Assembly (NCBI RefSeq): GCF_000495815.1 | Contig: NZ_AWGE01000019.1 | Coordinates: forward strand, 62,001 to 126,000 | Source: Asticcacaulis sp. AC466 | Lineage (GTDB): Bacteria > Pseudomonadota > Alphaproteobacteria > Caulobacterales > Caulobacteraceae | DNA length: 64,000 nucleotides | Direction of reading: 5' to 3' | In this document: one piece after another, positions 19,762-29,905 of the stretch | Numbering within the stretch: position 1 is the stretch's first letter | Layout of the letters: every line of letters begins with the position of its first letter | Translations under genes and position numbers: made by a program | The notes under the pieces: generated by a model | The model's database searches: none | Told to the model about the DNA's origin: nothing | The model's input: only the letters and a program-made list of their open reading frames with translations

Positions 19762-20394
19762 ATGAAACTGAACGTTTTGAAGCTTGACGCCTCGGCGGCC
19801 GGTTCGGTGGACGTTTCCGACTTTGTGTTCGGAATTGAAGCCATCCGCACCGACATCCTGTCCCGCGTCGTCAACTGGCAATTGGCCAAGCGCCGTGCCG
19901 GTACACACAAGGTCCAAACCCGCAACGAGAATTCTCGTACGGGCAAGAAGATGTACAAGCAAAAGGGCTCCGGCGGCGCTCGTCACGGTTCGCGCCGTGC
20001 CCCGCAATTCGTCGGCGGTTCGCGCGCCTTCGGTCCGGTTGTCCGTGACCATGGTTTCGACCTTCCCAAGAAGGTCCGCGCGCTTGGTCTGCGCCACGCC
20101 CTGTCTTCCAAGTTCCGCGACGGTTCGCTGATCATTCTCGATCAAGCTGTCGTTGAATCGCCGAAGACCCAAACCCTCAAGGCTTCTTTCGAGAAGCTGG
20201 GCCTGACGAACGCTCTGTTCATCACCGGTCCTGAGGTTGACACCAACTTCGCGCTCGCTTCGCGCAACATCCCGAACATCGACGTACTGCCGACGGCAGG
20301 CCTGAATGTCTATGACATCCTGCGCCGCCATAAGCTGGTGCTCACGACGTCGGCGGTGGAAGCTATCGAAGCCCGCTTCGCTGTGGAGGCCTAA
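19762..20394 (+). CDS. rplD: 50S ribosomal protein L4
   Basis: This 210-residue L4 contains the extended loop near residues 40-95 ([18 protein letters not shown]) that lines the exit tunnel. It starts 2 bases after rplC. In E. coli L4 controls the S10 operon by binding its leader. Whether that occurs here is not known, though the rpsJ leader does hold a terminator-like hairpin. Confidence 0.98.
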   Translation: MKLNVLKLDASAAGSVDVSDFVFGIEAIRTDILSRVVNWQLAKRRAGTHKVQTRNENSRTGKKMYKQKGSGGARHGSRRAPQFVGGSRAFGPVVRDHGFDLPKKVRALGLRHALSSKFRDGSLIILDQAVVESPKTQTLKASFEKLGLTNALFITGPEVDTNFALASRNIPNIDVLPTAGLNVYDILRRHKLVLTTSAVEAIEARFAVEA

Positions 20395-20399
20395 GAGTT

Positions 20400-20696
20400 A
20401 TGGCTGCTACCATTCGCAATTTCGACGTCCTTCTGTCGCCGCACATCACTGAAAAGGCCACCAACCTGTCTGAACTGAACAAGGTGGTCTTCAAGGTTGC
20501 GCTCGACTCCTCCAAGGACGAAGTCGCTTCGGCCGTCGAAGCCATCTACAACGTTAAGGTCACCAAGGTGAACACCATTGTCACCAAGGGCAAGACCAAG
20601 CGTTTTAAGGGCATCAAGGGTCGTCGTTCCGACGTCAAAAAAGCTATCGTGACCCTGGCCGAAGGTCAGTCGATCGATATCACGACCGGTCTGTAA
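20400..20696 (+). CDS. rplW: 50S ribosomal protein L23
   Basis: This 98-residue L23 lies at the exit tunnel and docks the signal recognition particle and trigger factor. It shows [19 protein letters not shown] near residues 17-35 and the basic loop [17 protein letters not shown] near 61-77. The spacing to rplD (5 bases) and rplB (15 bases) is tight. Confidence 0.98.
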   Translation: MAATIRNFDVLLSPHITEKATNLSELNKVVFKVALDSSKDEVASAVEAIYNVKVTKVNTIVTKGKTKRFKGIKGRRSDVKKAIVTLAEGQSIDITTGL

Positions 20697-20711
20697 GGAA
20701 GGATTGAAAAC

Positions 20712-21548
20712 ATGGCTTTGAAGCAATTCAACCCAACCTCTCCCGGCCGTCGCCAGCTCGTGTTGGTCGATCGCTCGGAACTCCACAAGGGCAAGCCCGA
20801 AAAGTCGCTGGTCGAAGGTTTGACCAAGTCCGGCGGCCGTGGCGCTGGCGGCCGTATCGCCGTCCGTTTCCGTGGCGGCGGTGCCAAGCAACTGTACCGC
20901 ATCGTCGATTTCAAGCGTCGCAAGCTTGATGTTGTCGGCACGGTCGAGCGCCTGGAATATGACCCGAACCGCACCGCGTTCATCGCGTTGATCAACTACG
21001 CTGACGGCGAAAAGGCCTACATTCTGGCCCCGCAACGTCTTAAGGTTGGCGATCAGATCATTTCGGCCGAAAAGGTCGACGTGAAGCCGGGCAACGCGGC
21101 GCCGCTGCGTTCGCTGCCGATCGGCACGATCATCCACAACGTCGAACTGAAGCCGCTCAAGGGCGGTCAGTTGGCCCGCTCCGCCGGTGCTTACGCTCAG
21201 TTGGTCGGCCGTGATGCCGGCTACGCCCAGATCCGTCTGGGTTCGGGCGAACTGCGTATGGTTATGGACAGCTGCATCGCGACTGTCGGCGCCGTTTCCA
21301 ACCCTGACCACATGAACCAAAGCCTGGGCAAGGCTGGCCGGACCCGTCATATGGGTTTCCGTCCGCACGTCCGCGGCGTGGCCATGAACCCGGTCGACCA
21401 CCCGCATGGTGGTGGTGAAGGCAAGACCTCCGGTGGTCGTAACCCTGTGACACCTTGGGGCAAGCCCACCAAGGGTCGCAAGACTCGTACTAACAAAGCG
21501 ACGGACAAGTACATTATCCGTTCGCGTCACGTTAAGAAGGCTCGCTAA
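20712..21548 (+). CDS. rplB: 50S ribosomal protein L2
   Basis: This 278-residue L2 supports the peptidyl-transferase region. Its C-terminal signature [20 protein letters not shown] lies near residues 223-242 and includes the functionally important histidine. An N-terminal basic stretch has [18 protein letters not shown]. The length is typical. Confidence 0.98.
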   Translation: MALKQFNPTSPGRRQLVLVDRSELHKGKPEKSLVEGLTKSGGRGAGGRIAVRFRGGGAKQLYRIVDFKRRKLDVVGTVERLEYDPNRTAFIALINYADGEKAYILAPQRLKVGDQIISAEKVDVKPGNAAPLRSLPIGTIIHNVELKPLKGGQLARSAGAYAQLVGRDAGYAQIRLGSGELRMVMDSCIATVGAVSNPDHMNQSLGKAGRTRHMGFRPHVRGVAMNPVDHPHGGGEGKTSGGRNPVTPWGKPTKGRKTRTNKATDKYIIRSRHVKKAR

Positions 21549-21550
21549 TT

Positions 21551-21829
21551 ATGGCACGCTCCGTATGGAAAGGCCCCTTCGTCGACGGTCACCTCCTCAA
21601 GAAGGCGGAAGCCGTTCAGGCCAGCGGCCGCAAGGAGGTCATCAAGACCTGGTCGCGTCGTTCGACGATCATGCCGCAATTCGTGGGTTCCACGTTCGGC
21701 GTTTATAACGGTCAAAAGCACGTGCCGGTGCTGGTGTCGGAAGACATGGTCGGCATGAAGTTCGGTGAGTTTTCGCCTACGCGTAACTTCCCGGGCCACG
21801 CTGCCGACAAGAAGGCGAAGAAGAGGTAA
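21551..21829 (+). CDS. rpsS: 30S ribosomal protein S19
   Basis: This 92-residue S19 begins [20 protein letters not shown] and has the core [14 protein letters not shown] and the C-terminal [20 protein letters not shown]. It works with S13 at the head of the small subunit. It starts 2 bases after rplB. Confidence 0.98.
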   Translation: MARSVWKGPFVDGHLLKKAEAVQASGRKEVIKTWSRRSTIMPQFVGSTFGVYNGQKHVPVLVSEDMVGMKFGEFSPTRNFPGHAADKKAKKR

Positions 21830-21832
21830 GTT

Positions 21833-22225
21833 ATGTCTCAGACGAAAAACCCTCGCCGCGTCGCCACCAATGAAGCCCGCGTAAAGCTGGTCAGCGTCCG
21901 CATCAGCCCGCAAAAGCTGAACCTGGTCGCCCAGTCTATCCGCGGTCTCAAGGTGCAGCGCGCCCTCAACGAGTTGGAATTCTCGCGCAAGCGCATCGCC
22001 AAGGACGTCCGCAAGGCGCTCTATTCGGCGATCTCGAACGCGGAAAATAACCACAACCTCGACATCGACAGCCTGGTCGTCGCCGAGGCCTATGTCGGCA
22101 AGGGCATCGTGATGAAGCGTTTCGCTTCGCGCGCCCGCGGCCGTTCGTCCCGCATCATGAAGCCGTTCTCGGAACTCACCATCGTGGTCCGTGAACTCGG
22201 CGCAGAAGCTCAAGAGGCTGCATAA
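21833..22225 (+). CDS. rplV: 50S ribosomal protein L22
   Basis: This 130-residue L22 has a beta-hairpin with [18 protein letters not shown] near residues 86-103 that lines the exit tunnel, the site of macrolide-resistance changes in other bacteria. The stop TAA overlaps the rpsC ATG by one base. The C-terminus ([11 protein letters not shown]) is slightly extended. Confidence 0.97.
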   Translation: MSQTKNPRRVATNEARVKLVSVRISPQKLNLVAQSIRGLKVQRALNELEFSRKRIAKDVRKALYSAISNAENNHNLDIDSLVVAEAYVGKGIVMKRFASRARGRSSRIMKPFSELTIVVRELGAEAQEAA

Positions 22226-22980
22226 TGGGTCAGAAAGCTAATCCGATCGGCTTGCGCCTCGGTATCAACCGCACCTGGGATTCGCGCTGGTTCGCCGCTC
22301 GTCAAGAGTATGCGAAGCTGCTGCACCAGGACCTGAAGATCCGTAAGGTTCTGAAGGAAAAGCTTAACGCCGCTGGCGTTTCGCGCATCATCATCGAGCG
22401 CCCGCACAAGAAGTGCCGTGTGACGATCTATGCCGCCCGTCCGGGCGTCGTGATCGGCAAGAAGGGCGCTGACATCGATAAGTTGCGCAAGGACGTTGCC
22501 GCGCTCACCGAGGGTGAAGTGTTCCTGAACCTGGTCGAAGTCCGCAAGCCGGAAATCGATTCGCAGTTGGTCGCTGAAAGCATCGCTCAACAGCTCGAGC
22601 GCCGTATCGCGTTCCGCCGCGCCATGAAGCGTTCGATCCAATCGGCCATGCGCCTGGGTGCTAAGGGTATCCGCATGAACCTGTCGGGTCGTCTCGGCGG
22701 TGCCGAAATCGCCCGTATGGAATGGTATCGTGAAGGCCGCGTGCCTTTGCATACCCTGCGTGCCGACATCGACATGGGCTTCGCTGAAGCCCTGACCACT
22801 TACGGTATCATTGGTATCAAGGTGTGGATTTTCAAGGGCGAAGTCCTTGAGCATGATCCGATGGCCCAGGATAAGCGTTGGGCGAATGAGGCTTCCGGCC
22901 CGTCGTCGAACGAGCGTCCCGAGCGCGGCGATCGTAACAACCGCGGCCCGCGCCGCGATCGCAACAATAAGGAGGCGTAA
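22225..22980 (+). CDS. rpsC: 30S ribosomal protein S3
   Basis: This 251-residue S3 has a KH domain ([17 protein letters not shown] near residues 72-88) and a C-terminal S3 domain with [20 protein letters not shown]. The last 32 residues are a disordered Arg/Asn/Glu-rich tail ([20 protein letters not shown]). The total is longer than in E. coli (233). Its ATG overlaps the rplV stop. Confidence 0.97.
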   Translation: MGQKANPIGLRLGINRTWDSRWFAARQEYAKLLHQDLKIRKVLKEKLNAAGVSRIIIERPHKKCRVTIYAARPGVVIGKKGADIDKLRKDVAALTEGEVFLNLVEVRKPEIDSQLVAESIAQQLERRIAFRRAMKRSIQSAMRLGAKGIRMNLSGRLGGAEIARMEWYREGRVPLHTLRADIDMGFAEALTTYGIIGIKVWIFKGEVLEHDPMAQDKRWANEASGPSSNERPERGDRNNRGPRRDRNNKEA

Positions 22981-22988
22981 CTCCCATG

Positions 22989-23420
22989 ATGCTTCCCAAG
23001 CGCACAAAGTACCGTAAGGCCTTCAAAGGCCGTATCCACGGTAATGCCAAGGGCGGTTATACCCTGAACTTCGGTTCCTACGGTCTGAAGACTGTTGAAC
23101 CGGAACGTCTGACCGCTCGCCAGATCGAAGCTGCCCGTCGGGCCATCACGCGTCAAATGAAGCGTCAAGGCCGCGTGTGGATTCGGGTATTCCCCGACCT
23201 GCCCGTCACCGGCAAGCCTGCCGAAGTCCGTATGGGTAAGGGCAAGGGCGCCGTCGACCATTGGGCCGCTCGCGTGGCTCCTGGCCGTATCCTGTTTGAA
23301 ATCGACGGCGTGCCGGACGACATCGCGCGTGAAGCGCTTCGTCTTGGCGCCGCAAAGCTGCCGGTTTCGACCCGCGTCGTGACCCGTCTCGACGCCGGCG
23401 TCGCCCTGGCCGCGGAGTAG
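22989..23420 (+). CDS. rplP: 50S ribosomal protein L16
   Basis: This L16 of 143 residues starts [19 protein letters not shown] second ATG three bases upstream (22986) would add one Met. I chose the later one to match the usual family start. The core [15 protein letters not shown] near residues 80-95 marks the part close to the A-site tRNA elbow. Confidence 0.95.
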   Translation: MLPKRTKYRKAFKGRIHGNAKGGYTLNFGSYGLKTVEPERLTARQIEAARRAITRQMKRQGRVWIRVFPDLPVTGKPAEVRMGKGKGAVDHWAARVAPGRILFEIDGVPDDIAREALRLGAAKLPVSTRVVTRLDAGVALAAE

Positions 23421-23424
23421 TGAG

Positions 23425-23631
23425 ATGACAAAGATCGCCGATCTGCGGACCAAGACCGCCGACCAACTGCAAGAGCAACTCCTGGACCTCAAGAAGGAGC
23501 AGTTCAATCTGCGCTTCCAAAAGGCTACAGGCCAGTTCGAAAAAACCCACCGCGTCAGCGAAATCCGCAAGGACATCGCCCGCATAAAGACCCTGCTGAC
23601 GGCTCAAAAGGCCGGCGGTAAGGTCGCCTAA
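23425..23631 (+). CDS. rpmC: 50S ribosomal protein L29
   Basis: This 68-residue helical L29 ([39 protein letters not shown]) sits near the exit tunnel. It starts 4 bases after rplP. Confidence 0.96.
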   Translation: MTKIADLRTKTADQLQEQLLDLKKEQFNLRFQKATGQFEKTHRVSEIRKDIARIKTLLTAQKAGGKVA

Positions 23632-23644
23632 AGGAAAGAAGACC

Positions 23645-23884
23645 ATGCCCAAGCGCATTCTTGAAGGTCTGGTTGTCTCCGACAAGGGCGACAAGACCGT
23701 GGTTGTGAAAGTGGAGCGTACGGTTCTGCACCCCGTCCTGAAAAAGACGGTTCGTGTGTCCAAGCGCTATCACGCTCATGACGAAGCCAATAGCTACAAG
23801 ACCGGCGAAAACATTCGTATTATCGAATGCGCGCCGAAGTCCAAGCTCAAGACGTGGGAAGTCCTCCCCCGTGAAGCCAACTAA
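23645..23884 (+). CDS. rpsQ: 30S ribosomal protein S17
   Basis: This 79-residue S17 begins [20 protein letters not shown] and has the family sequence [27 protein letters not shown] ribosome site precedes it. It is a primary 16S rRNA binder. Confidence 0.97.
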   Translation: MPKRILEGLVVSDKGDKTVVVKVERTVLHPVLKKTVRVSKRYHAHDEANSYKTGENIRIIECAPKSKLKTWEVLPREAN

Positions 23885-23901
23885 CTAGGAAAGTTTGAAC
23901 C

Positions 23902-24270
23902 ATGATTCAGATGCAAACTAACCTGGAAGTGGCCGATAATTCCGGTGCACGCCGGGTCATGTGCATCAAGGTGCTGGGCGGCTCGAAGCGCCGCTACGCC
24001 TCGGTGGGTGACCTGATCGTTGTCTCGGTCAAGGAAGCCATTCCTCGTGGTCGCGTGAAGAAGGGCGACGTTCTGCGCGCCATCGTCGTGCGCACCTCGA
24101 AGGATATCCAGCGCAAGGACGGCTCGGTGATTCGTTTCGACACCAATGCCGCCGTCATCGTCAACAAGTCGAGCGAGCCGATCGGCACGCGTATCTTCGG
24201 GCCTGTGCCGCGTGAACTGCGCGCCAAGAACCACATGAAGATCATCTCGCTGGCTCCGGAGGTCATCTAA
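23902..24270 (+). CDS. rplN: 50S ribosomal protein L14
   Basis: This 122-residue L14 begins [20 protein letters not shown] and contains [13 protein letters not shown] and [14 protein letters not shown]. It forms part of an intersubunit bridge and is the docking site of the silencing factor RsfS. It is one base before rplX. Confidence 0.98.
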   Translation: MIQMQTNLEVADNSGARRVMCIKVLGGSKRRYASVGDLIVVSVKEAIPRGRVKKGDVLRAIVVRTSKDIQRKDGSVIRFDTNAAVIVNKSSEPIGTRIFGPVPRELRAKNHMKIISLAPEVI

Positions 24271-24271
24271 T

Positions 24272-24595
24272 ATGGCTGCCAAGATTAAGAAGGGCGACAA
24301 CGTCGTCGTCCTGACCGGCAAGGACAAGGGCCGCAAGGGCACCGTGGCCAAGGTCGTCACCAAGGACGGCCAGGCCGAGCGTGTTATCGTCTCGGGTCTG
24401 AACATGGTCCAGCGCCACACCCGTCCGTCTCAGGGTAACCCGAACGGCGGCATCCTCAACAAGGAAGCGTCCATCCACGTTTCCAACGTGTCTCACGTCG
24501 ATTCCAACGGCAAGCCGACCCGCGTCGGTTTCCGCGCGGAAGGCGACAAGAAGGTCCGTTTCGCCAAGACGACGGGAGATGTCATCAATGGCTGA
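24272..24595 (+). CDS. rplX: 50S ribosomal protein L24
   Basis: This 107-residue L24 has an N-terminal KOW motif ([20 protein letters not shown]) and initiates 50S assembly. Its final codons overlap the rplE start at 24588 by 8 bases, which indicates coupling. Confidence 0.97.
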   Translation: MAAKIKKGDNVVVLTGKDKGRKGTVAKVVTKDGQAERVIVSGLNMVQRHTRPSQGNPNGGILNKEASIHVSNVSHVDSNGKPTRVGFRAEGDKKVRFAKTTGDVING

Positions 24596-25142
24596 TAAGT
24601 ACATCCCGCGCGCCAAGCAGGTCTATCTCGATCAGATCCGCACCGCGATGAAGGAAGAGTTCGGTTATACGAACGAAATGCAGGTTCCCAAGCTCGACAA
24701 GATCGTCGTGAACATGGGTATCGGTGAAGCCACTGCCGACTCCAAGAAGGTCAACTCGGCCATCAAGGATCTGGCGGCCATCACCGGTCAAAAGCCCGCG
24801 CCGACCCGCGCCCGTCAATCCATCGCCGGCTTCAAGCTGCGTGAAGGCATGATCGTTGGCGCCAAGGTCACGCTGCGCAAGGACCGCATGTATGAATTCC
24901 TCGACCGCCTGATCACGATCGCGCTGCCGCGCGTGAAGGACTTCCGCGGCCTGAACGGCAACTCCTTCGACGGTCGTGGCAACTACGCCATGGGCCTCAG
25001 GGAACACATCGTTTTCCCGGAAATCAACTACGATCAGATCGATCAAATGTGGGGCATGGATATCGTTGTCTGCACCACGGCCACGAGTGACAAGGAAGCC
25101 AAGGCGCTTCTGAAGCACTTCCAGTTCCCGTTCACTTCGTAA
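24588..25142 (+). CDS. rplE: 50S ribosomal protein L5
   Basis: This 184-residue L5 is counted from ATG 24588 ([20 protein letters not shown]), which lies 9 bases after GGGAG. An ATG at 24579 directly abuts that site and is less suitable. It binds 5S rRNA, with VVNMGIGEA near residue 40 and the core [20 protein letters not shown]. Confidence 0.96.
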   Translation: MADKYIPRAKQVYLDQIRTAMKEEFGYTNEMQVPKLDKIVVNMGIGEATADSKKVNSAIKDLAAITGQKPAPTRARQSIAGFKLREGMIVGAKVTLRKDRMYEFLDRLITIALPRVKDFRGLNGNSFDGRGNYAMGLREHIVFPEINYDQIDQMWGMDIVVCTTATSDKEAKALLKHFQFPFTS

Positions 25143-25161
25143 GGGCGGGTAGAGAGATAAC

Positions 25162-25467
25162 ATGGCAAAGAAAAGCGCTGTAAACCGCAACGAGATGGTC
25201 AAGAAGCTGGTGGCTCAATACGCCGCAAAGCGCGAAGCCCTCAAGGCGATCGCGAACGACGAGAGCCTGCCTCTGGAAGAGCGTTTCGCCGCTCGCCTGA
25301 AGCTGGCAAAGTTGCCCCGCAACTCGAATGCCACCCGCATTCGCAACCGTTGCGAAGTCACTGGCCGTCCGCGTGCCTACTATCGTAAGCTCCACATGAG
25401 CCGGATCGCGCTCCGGAAGCTGGCCAATGAAGGTCAGATTCCGGGCATGACCAAGGCCAGCTGGTAA
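25162..25467 (+). CDS. rpsN: 30S ribosomal protein S14 (long, zinc-free form)
   Basis: This 101-residue S14 has C-terminal [15 protein letters not shown] and [20 protein letters not shown]. It lacks the two CxxC pairs of the short zinc-binding form, so it is the C-minus type that does not need zinc. It lies between rplE and rpsH as usual. Confidence 0.97.
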   Translation: MAKKSAVNRNEMVKKLVAQYAAKREALKAIANDESLPLEERFAARLKLAKLPRNSNATRIRNRCEVTGRPRAYYRKLHMSRIALRKLANEGQIPGMTKASW

Positions 25468-25481
25468 GAGGAGGATATATA

Positions 25482-25880
25482 ATGTTCGTCAATGATCCCC
25501 TCAGCGATATGATCGCTCGCATCAAGAACGCTGCTCAACGCAGCCGTTCCAAGGTGCTGACCCCCGCTTCCAAGCTGCGCGCTCACGTGCTCGACGTCCT
25601 GAAGGACGAGGGCTACATCCGCGGCTACGAAGTTGTCGAGACCCCGGGTGAGTTCCCGCAGTTCGAAATCGAACTGAAGTACTTCGACGGCCAGCCGGTC
25701 ATCGCGGAAATCTCCCGCGTGTCCAAGCCGGGCCGCCGCGTCTATTCGTCGATCAAGGACCTCAAGCCGGTTAAGAACGGCCTGGGTATCTCGATCCTGT
25801 CGACGCCCAAGGGCGTCATGTCTGACAACTCTGCCCGCGAAAACAACGTGGGTGGCGAAGTTCTCTGCCGCGTTTACTAA
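25482..25880 (+). CDS. rpsH: 30S ribosomal protein S8
   Basis: This 132-residue S8 begins [20 protein letters not shown] and ends GGEVLCRVY. It shows the C-terminal [20 protein letters not shown] signature. In E. coli S8 is the translational repressor of the spc operon. The rule here is unknown. Confidence 0.98.
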   Translation: MFVNDPLSDMIARIKNAAQRSRSKVLTPASKLRAHVLDVLKDEGYIRGYEVVETPGEFPQFEIELKYFDGQPVIAEISRVSKPGRRVYSSIKDLKPVKNGLGISILSTPKGVMSDNSARENNVGGEVLCRVY

Positions 25881-25919
25881 AACGCGGCCGAGGACACTTA
25901 AGGCACTAAAGGTTTTAAA

Positions 25920-26453
25920 ATGTCCCGGATTGGTAAAAAAGCAATCGCTCTGCCTGCCGGCGTGAACATCACGCTGAACGGCCAAGACATTTCGGTCAAG
26001 GGCCCCAAGGGCCAATTGGCCTGGAAGGTCGTTGACGAAATCGAAGTCAAGCAGGAGGGCGCAAGCCTTTCCGTCGCACCGCGCGGCGAAACCGCTCGCC
26101 ATAAGGCGATGTGGGGCCTGTCGCGCACCCTGATCGCAAACATGGTCAAGGGGGTTACTGACGGCTTCGAACAAACCCTCGAAATGGTCGGCGTTGGTTA
26201 CCGCGCCGCCATGCAGGGGCCTAAGCTGGAGCTGTCGCTCGGCTTCTCGCACCCGGTTCTGATCGATCCGCCGGCGGGTATCACCTTCTCGACGCCGAAG
26301 CAGACGGAAGTCAAGATCGCCGGTATCGACAAGCAATTGGTCGGTGAACTGGCGGCTAAGATCCGCAAGATCCGTCCGCCGGAGCCTTACAAGGGCAAGG
26401 GCGTCAAGTATGCTGGCGAAAAGGTTCGCCGCAAGGAAGGCAAGAAGAAGTAA
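25920..26453 (+). CDS. rplF: 50S ribosomal protein L6
   Basis: This 177-residue L6 has the duplicated L6 fold. It begins [20 protein letters not shown], with [10 protein letters not shown] near residue 90 and the signature [20 protein letters not shown] at the C-terminus. It is 3 bases before rplR. Confidence 0.98.
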   Translation: MSRIGKKAIALPAGVNITLNGQDISVKGPKGQLAWKVVDEIEVKQEGASLSVAPRGETARHKAMWGLSRTLIANMVKGVTDGFEQTLEMVGVGYRAAMQGPKLELSLGFSHPVLIDPPAGITFSTPKQTEVKIAGIDKQLVGELAAKIRKIRPPEPYKGKGVKYAGEKVRRKEGKKK

Positions 26454-26456
26454 GTC

Positions 26457-26810
26457 ATGGCTCTGTCTCCTCGTCAACAATTGGCTCGCCGCGCGCAACG
26501 CAACCGTACGCGCCTGAAGTCTCTCTCGAATGGCCGCCCGCGTCTGTCGGTCTTCCGTTCGGACAAGAACATCTACGCCCAGGTCATCGACGACGCTTCC
26601 GGCGTCACGGTCGTTGCCGCTTCTTCGCTGGAAGGCGACAAGAAGCAGGGTTCGAACGCGGCCGCCGCTTCCGAAGTCGGCAAGCTGGTCGCTCAACGCG
26701 CGCTGGAAAAGGGCATCAAGGATGTCGTTTTCGATCGCGGCGGTTACATCTATCACGGTCGGGTGAAGGCGCTGGCGGAAGCCGCGCGTGAAGCCGGCCT
26801 CAACTTCTAA
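26457..26810 (+). CDS. rplR: 50S ribosomal protein L18
   Basis: This 117-residue L18 binds 5S rRNA together with L5. It shows [20 protein letters not shown] near residues 26-45 and ends [20 protein letters not shown] followed by EAGLNF. It is 9 bases before rpsE. Confidence 0.98.
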   Translation: MALSPRQQLARRAQRNRTRLKSLSNGRPRLSVFRSDKNIYAQVIDDASGVTVVAASSLEGDKKQGSNAAAASEVGKLVAQRALEKGIKDVVFDRGGYIYHGRVKALAEAAREAGLNF

Positions 26811-26819
26811 GGAATCGTA

Positions 26820-27395
26820 ATGGCCCGTCCAAGCGAAAATCGCAATGAACGCCGTGACCGGACCGAGGAACCTTCGGAGTTCGTCGAAAAGCTGGTCGCT
26901 ATCAACCGCGTCGCCGCCACTGTGAAGGGTGGTCGTCGTTTCTCGTTCGCTGCCCTTATGGTCGTTGGTGACCAAAAAGGCCGCGTTGGCTACGGTCATG
27001 GCAAGGCGCGTGAAGTGCCTGAAGCCATCCGCAAGGCCACCGAAGAAGCCAAGAAGTCGCTGATCCGCGTTCCGCTGCGCGAGAGCCGGACCCTGCACCA
27101 CGACGGTTACGGCCGTTGGGGTGCCGGCAAGGTTCAAATGCGCGCGGCCCCTCCGGGCACCGGCGTCATCGCCGGCGGTCCGATGCGTGCCGTTCTCGAA
27201 ACCCTGGGTATCTCGGACGTCGTCGCCAAGTCGCTCGGCTCCTCGAACCCCTACAACATGGTGCGCGCCACCTTTGAAGCTCTGAAGGTGCAATCCTCGC
27301 CGCGCCAGATCGCTTCAAAGCGCGGCAAGAAGGTCGGTGACCTCCTGAAGTCACGTGCAGACGGCGCTTCGTCGCCCGAATCCCTGGAGGGCTAA
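26820..27395 (+). CDS. rpsE: 30S ribosomal protein S5
   Basis: This 191-residue S5 has the double-stranded-RNA-like domain with [18 protein letters not shown] sequence ([20 protein letters not shown]) near residues 29-48 and the C-terminal [11 protein letters not shown]. The C-terminal tail ([20 protein letters not shown]) is somewhat extended relative to E. coli (167). Confidence 0.97.
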   Translation: MARPSENRNERRDRTEEPSEFVEKLVAINRVAATVKGGRRFSFAALMVVGDQKGRVGYGHGKAREVPEAIRKATEEAKKSLIRVPLRESRTLHHDGYGRWGAGKVQMRAAPPGTGVIAGGPMRAVLETLGISDVVAKSLGSSNPYNMVRATFEALKVQSSPRQIASKRGKKVGDLLKSRADGASSPESLEG

Positions 27396-27398
27396 GTC

Positions 27399-27602
27399 AT
27401 GGCGAAAGCTCCTAAGGCTGCCGAAAAGGCGACCATCACCGTGAAGCAGACCGGTTCGCCGATCCGCCGCACCAAGGACCAGCGCGCGACGCTGGCTGGC
27501 CTGGGTCTCAACAAGATGGGCCGCGTGTCCGTTCTCGAAGACACCCCGTCGGTCCGTGGCATGATCGCCAAGGTCCAGCACATGGTTCAGATCGTCGAGT
27601 AG
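27399..27602 (+). CDS. rpmD: 50S ribosomal protein L30
   Basis: This 67-residue L30 ([40 protein letters not shown]) is slightly longer than E. coli L30 (59) through its Ala/Lys-rich N-terminus. A strong terminator-like hairpin follows it, before rplO, which is unusual inside this operon. Confidence 0.97.
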   Translation: MAKAPKAAEKATITVKQTGSPIRRTKDQRATLAGLGLNKMGRVSVLEDTPSVRGMIAKVQHMVQIVE

Positions 27603-27624
27603 TCGACGACCGTCTCGATACCCG

Positions 27625-27661
27625 GCAAGCCCGCGAATTTCGGTTCGCGGGCTTGCTTATT
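27625..27661 (+). terminator. Strong terminator-like hairpin between rpmD and rplO
   Basis: GCAAGCCCGCGAA (27625-27637) pairs perfectly over 13 bases with TTCGCGGGCTTGC (27644-27656) around TTTCGG, followed by TTATTTT. A 230-base spacer with no other gene separates rpmD from rplO. I found no clear promoter there. A smaller repeat, CGCTTT/AAAGCG, lies at 27686-27712. Confidence 0.85.
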
Positions 27662-27834
27662 TTGTGGGCCTGCTGTAACAGAGCCCGCTTTAGAGAGCGC
27701 AATCCGAAAGCGCCAGCACCGTTCCGGCGGCCGGGTCTTCGGAGATATTGCGCGCCAAAAACAAAACACTTAGCCGAGTTGGCCGGATCCGCATTAGGGG
27801 ACGGCCAGCGCATCTGTCATTGAAAGGCAAACAA

Positions 27835-28314
27835 ATGACCAAGCTTAATGAACTCCGCGACAATCCCGGTTCGGCCAAGGGCCGTATGCGCGTTGGCCGC
27901 GGCCCCGGCTCCGGCAAGGGCAAGACCGCCGGCCGTGGTGTCAAGGGTCAGAAGTCCCGTTCCGGCGTCTCGCTGCTCGGCTTCGAAGGCGGCCAAATGC
28001 CGCTGTACATGCGTATGCCTAAGCGCGGTTTCAACAATCCGTTCGCCCTTAAGCTCGCCGAAGTCAATCTGTGGCGTCTGCAACAGGCGATCGACGCCGG
28101 CAAGCTCGACGCCACTGGCGACATCGATGCGGCGGTCCTGATCGCGGCCGGCGTTATCCGTCGTGAACTGGACGGCGTGCGTCTCCTGGGCGAAGGCGAA
28201 CTGAAGGCCAAGCTGAACCTGAAAGTATGGTCGGCATCGGCTGGCGCTGTGAAGGCTGTCGAAGCCGCTGGCGGTTCGGTGACTCAGAAGCGTCCGGTTA
28301 AGGCCGAGGCCTAA
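27835..28314 (+). CDS. rplO: 50S ribosomal protein L15
   Basis: This 159-residue L15 is counted from ATG 27835 ([20 protein letters not shown]), with GAAAGG eight bases upstream. A longer frame from 27748 lacks family similarity. The glycine-rich region [20 protein letters not shown] is near residues 21-40, and [20 protein letters not shown] follows. The gene is bracketed by two terminator-like hairpins. Confidence 0.97.
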   Translation: MTKLNELRDNPGSAKGRMRVGRGPGSGKGKTAGRGVKGQKSRSGVSLLGFEGGQMPLYMRMPKRGFNNPFALKLAEVNLWRLQQAIDAGKLDATGDIDAAVLIAAGVIRRELDGVRLLGEGELKAKLNLKVWSASAGAVKAVEAAGGSVTQKRPVKAEA

Positions 28315-28329
28315 ATCTCACATCTTAAG

Positions 28330-28357
28330 GCGTCGGAGCAGGGCTCCGGCGCTTTTT
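28330..28357 (+). terminator. Intrinsic terminator between rplO and secY
   Basis: GCGTCGGAGC (28330-28339) pairs with GCTCCGGCGC (28343-28352) with one G-U pair around AGG, followed by five T. It lies 15 bases after the rplO stop. Confidence 0.85.
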
Positions 28358-28393
28358 GATCACGCTTTCGGGCGAATGTGAGGTTAACCAGAT

Positions 28394-28422
28394 TTGACCT
28401 TTTGATATGAGTACCCCATATG
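28394..28422 (+). promoter_or_regulatory. Candidate secY-adk promoter
   Basis: TTGACC (28394-28399) and CATATG (28417-28422) are 17 bases apart, just after the rplO terminator and about 100 bases before secY. The -35 word equals that of the candidate str and S10 promoters. Confidence 0.45.
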
Positions 28423-28519
28423 GATCGAGTTGGGGGCTGCGGCAGAGAATCGCCAAGCCATAACTCGTCCCGGTCGGGATCATAAGAGGGCGTGAAACGC
28501 CCGCGTATTGAGGACACTA

Positions 28520-29905
28520 ATGGCATCAGCCGCAGAACAACTTGCCGCCAATATGAATTTCGGCGCCTTTTCGAAGGCAACCGATCTGCACAAGCGTCTG
28601 CTCTTCACGCTCGGCGCGTTGATCGTCTACCGCCTGGGCACCTATATCCCACTGCCTGGCATCAATATGTCGGCCTTTACTCAGGCCTTCAATCATCAGT
28701 CGAGCGGCATTTTCGGTATGATGAACATGTTTGCCGGGGGCGCCGTCGAGCGCATGGCCGTGTTCGCGCTGAACCTGATGCCCTACATCTCGGCTTCTAT
28801 CATCATTCAGTTGATGGGCTCCGTCTATGCGCCGTGGGAAAAGCTGCGCAAGGAAGGCGGGGAGGCCGGTCGTAAGCAGCTTAATCAATATACGCGCTAT
28901 CTGACCGTCGTCCTGGCTTTGATCCAATCCTTCGGTATCGCTGCCGCCATGCAATCTTCCGGCCTGGCCATATCGCCGGGGCCATTCTTTATCATTACCG
29001 CCATGGCCACCCTGACCGGCGGCACTCTGTTCCTGATGTGGCTGGGTGAGCAGATCACCTCGCGCGGCATCGGCAATGGCTCGTCCATGATCATCTTTGC
29101 CGGTATCGTTGCGGTTCTGCCGCGTACGGTCGGTAACCTGCTCAGCATGGGATCTACCGGCGACATCAATCCCGCCGTCCTGATCCTGATCGTTGCCGTT
29201 CTGGTTGGCGCCATTGTCTTTATCGTGTTCATGGAGCGCTCGCAGCGCCGCCTGCTCGTGCAGTATCCGAAGCGTCAGGTGGGCAACCGCATCATGGGGG
29301 GCGAATCGTCCTTCATGCCGCTTAAGGTCAATACCGCCGGTGTCATTCCGCCGATCTTCGCCTCGTCGCTTCTGCTCATGCCGACATCCGTTCTGACCTT
29401 CGTCGGTCAAAACCCGGACAAGATCCCGAGCTGGCTGCAATGGCTGCCGTCCATGACGGGCATGCTCCAGCATGGCCAACCGGTGTTCATGACGCTTTAC
29501 GCCACCATGATCATATTCTTCACGTTCCTGTATACGTCGCTGGTTTTCAATCCGGATGAAACGGCTGAAAACTTGCGCAAGTACGGTGGCTTCCTGCCGG
29601 GCATCCGTCCGGGCAAGCGCACCGCCGAATACATGGATTTCGTGCTGACACGCATTACGGTCATCGGCGCGGCCTATATCACTATCGTCTGCCTCCTGCC
29701 TGAATTCCTGATTTCTTCGCTCGGCAATAGCTTCTATTTCGGCGGCACGTCGATCTTGATCGTTGTCACGGTCACCATGGACACTGTCGCCCAGATTCAG
29801 TCGCATCTGCTGGCGCACCAGTATGACGGCCTGATCAAGAAGTCCAAGATGAAGACTGGCGGAAAGACAGCTGCGGCTCCGACGCGCGGAAGGATCGGTC
29901 GATGA
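28520..29905 (+). CDS. secY: Protein translocase subunit SecY
   Basis: This 461-residue channel subunit has about ten membrane helices (for example ALIVYRLGTYIPLPG near residue 35, VFALNLMPYISASIIIQLMG near 83). The ATG at 28520 has GAGG six bases before it. The TTG at 28508 that would lengthen it is part of that site. Cytosolic loops contain the YPKRQVGNRIMGGESSFMPL region. A candidate promoter and terminator upstream suggest that secY-adk forms its own unit. The stop overlaps adk in an ATGA. Confidence 0.97.
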   Translation: MASAAEQLAANMNFGAFSKATDLHKRLLFTLGALIVYRLGTYIPLPGINMSAFTQAFNHQSSGIFGMMNMFAGGAVERMAVFALNLMPYISASIIIQLMGSVYAPWEKLRKEGGEAGRKQLNQYTRYLTVVLALIQSFGIAAAMQSSGLAISPGPFFIITAMATLTGGTLFLMWLGEQITSRGIGNGSSMIIFAGIVAVLPRTVGNLLSMGSTGDINPAVLILIVAVLVGAIVFIVFMERSQRRLLVQYPKRQVGNRIMGGESSFMPLKVNTAGVIPPIFASSLLLMPTSVLTFVGQNPDKIPSWLQWLPSMTGMLQHGQPVFMTLYATMIIFFTFLYTSLVFNPDETAENLRKYGGFLPGIRPGKRTAEYMDFVLTRITVIGAAYITIVCLLPEFLISSLGNSFYFGGTSILIVVTVTMDTVAQIQSHLLAHQYDGLIKKSKMKTGGKTAAAPTRGRIGR

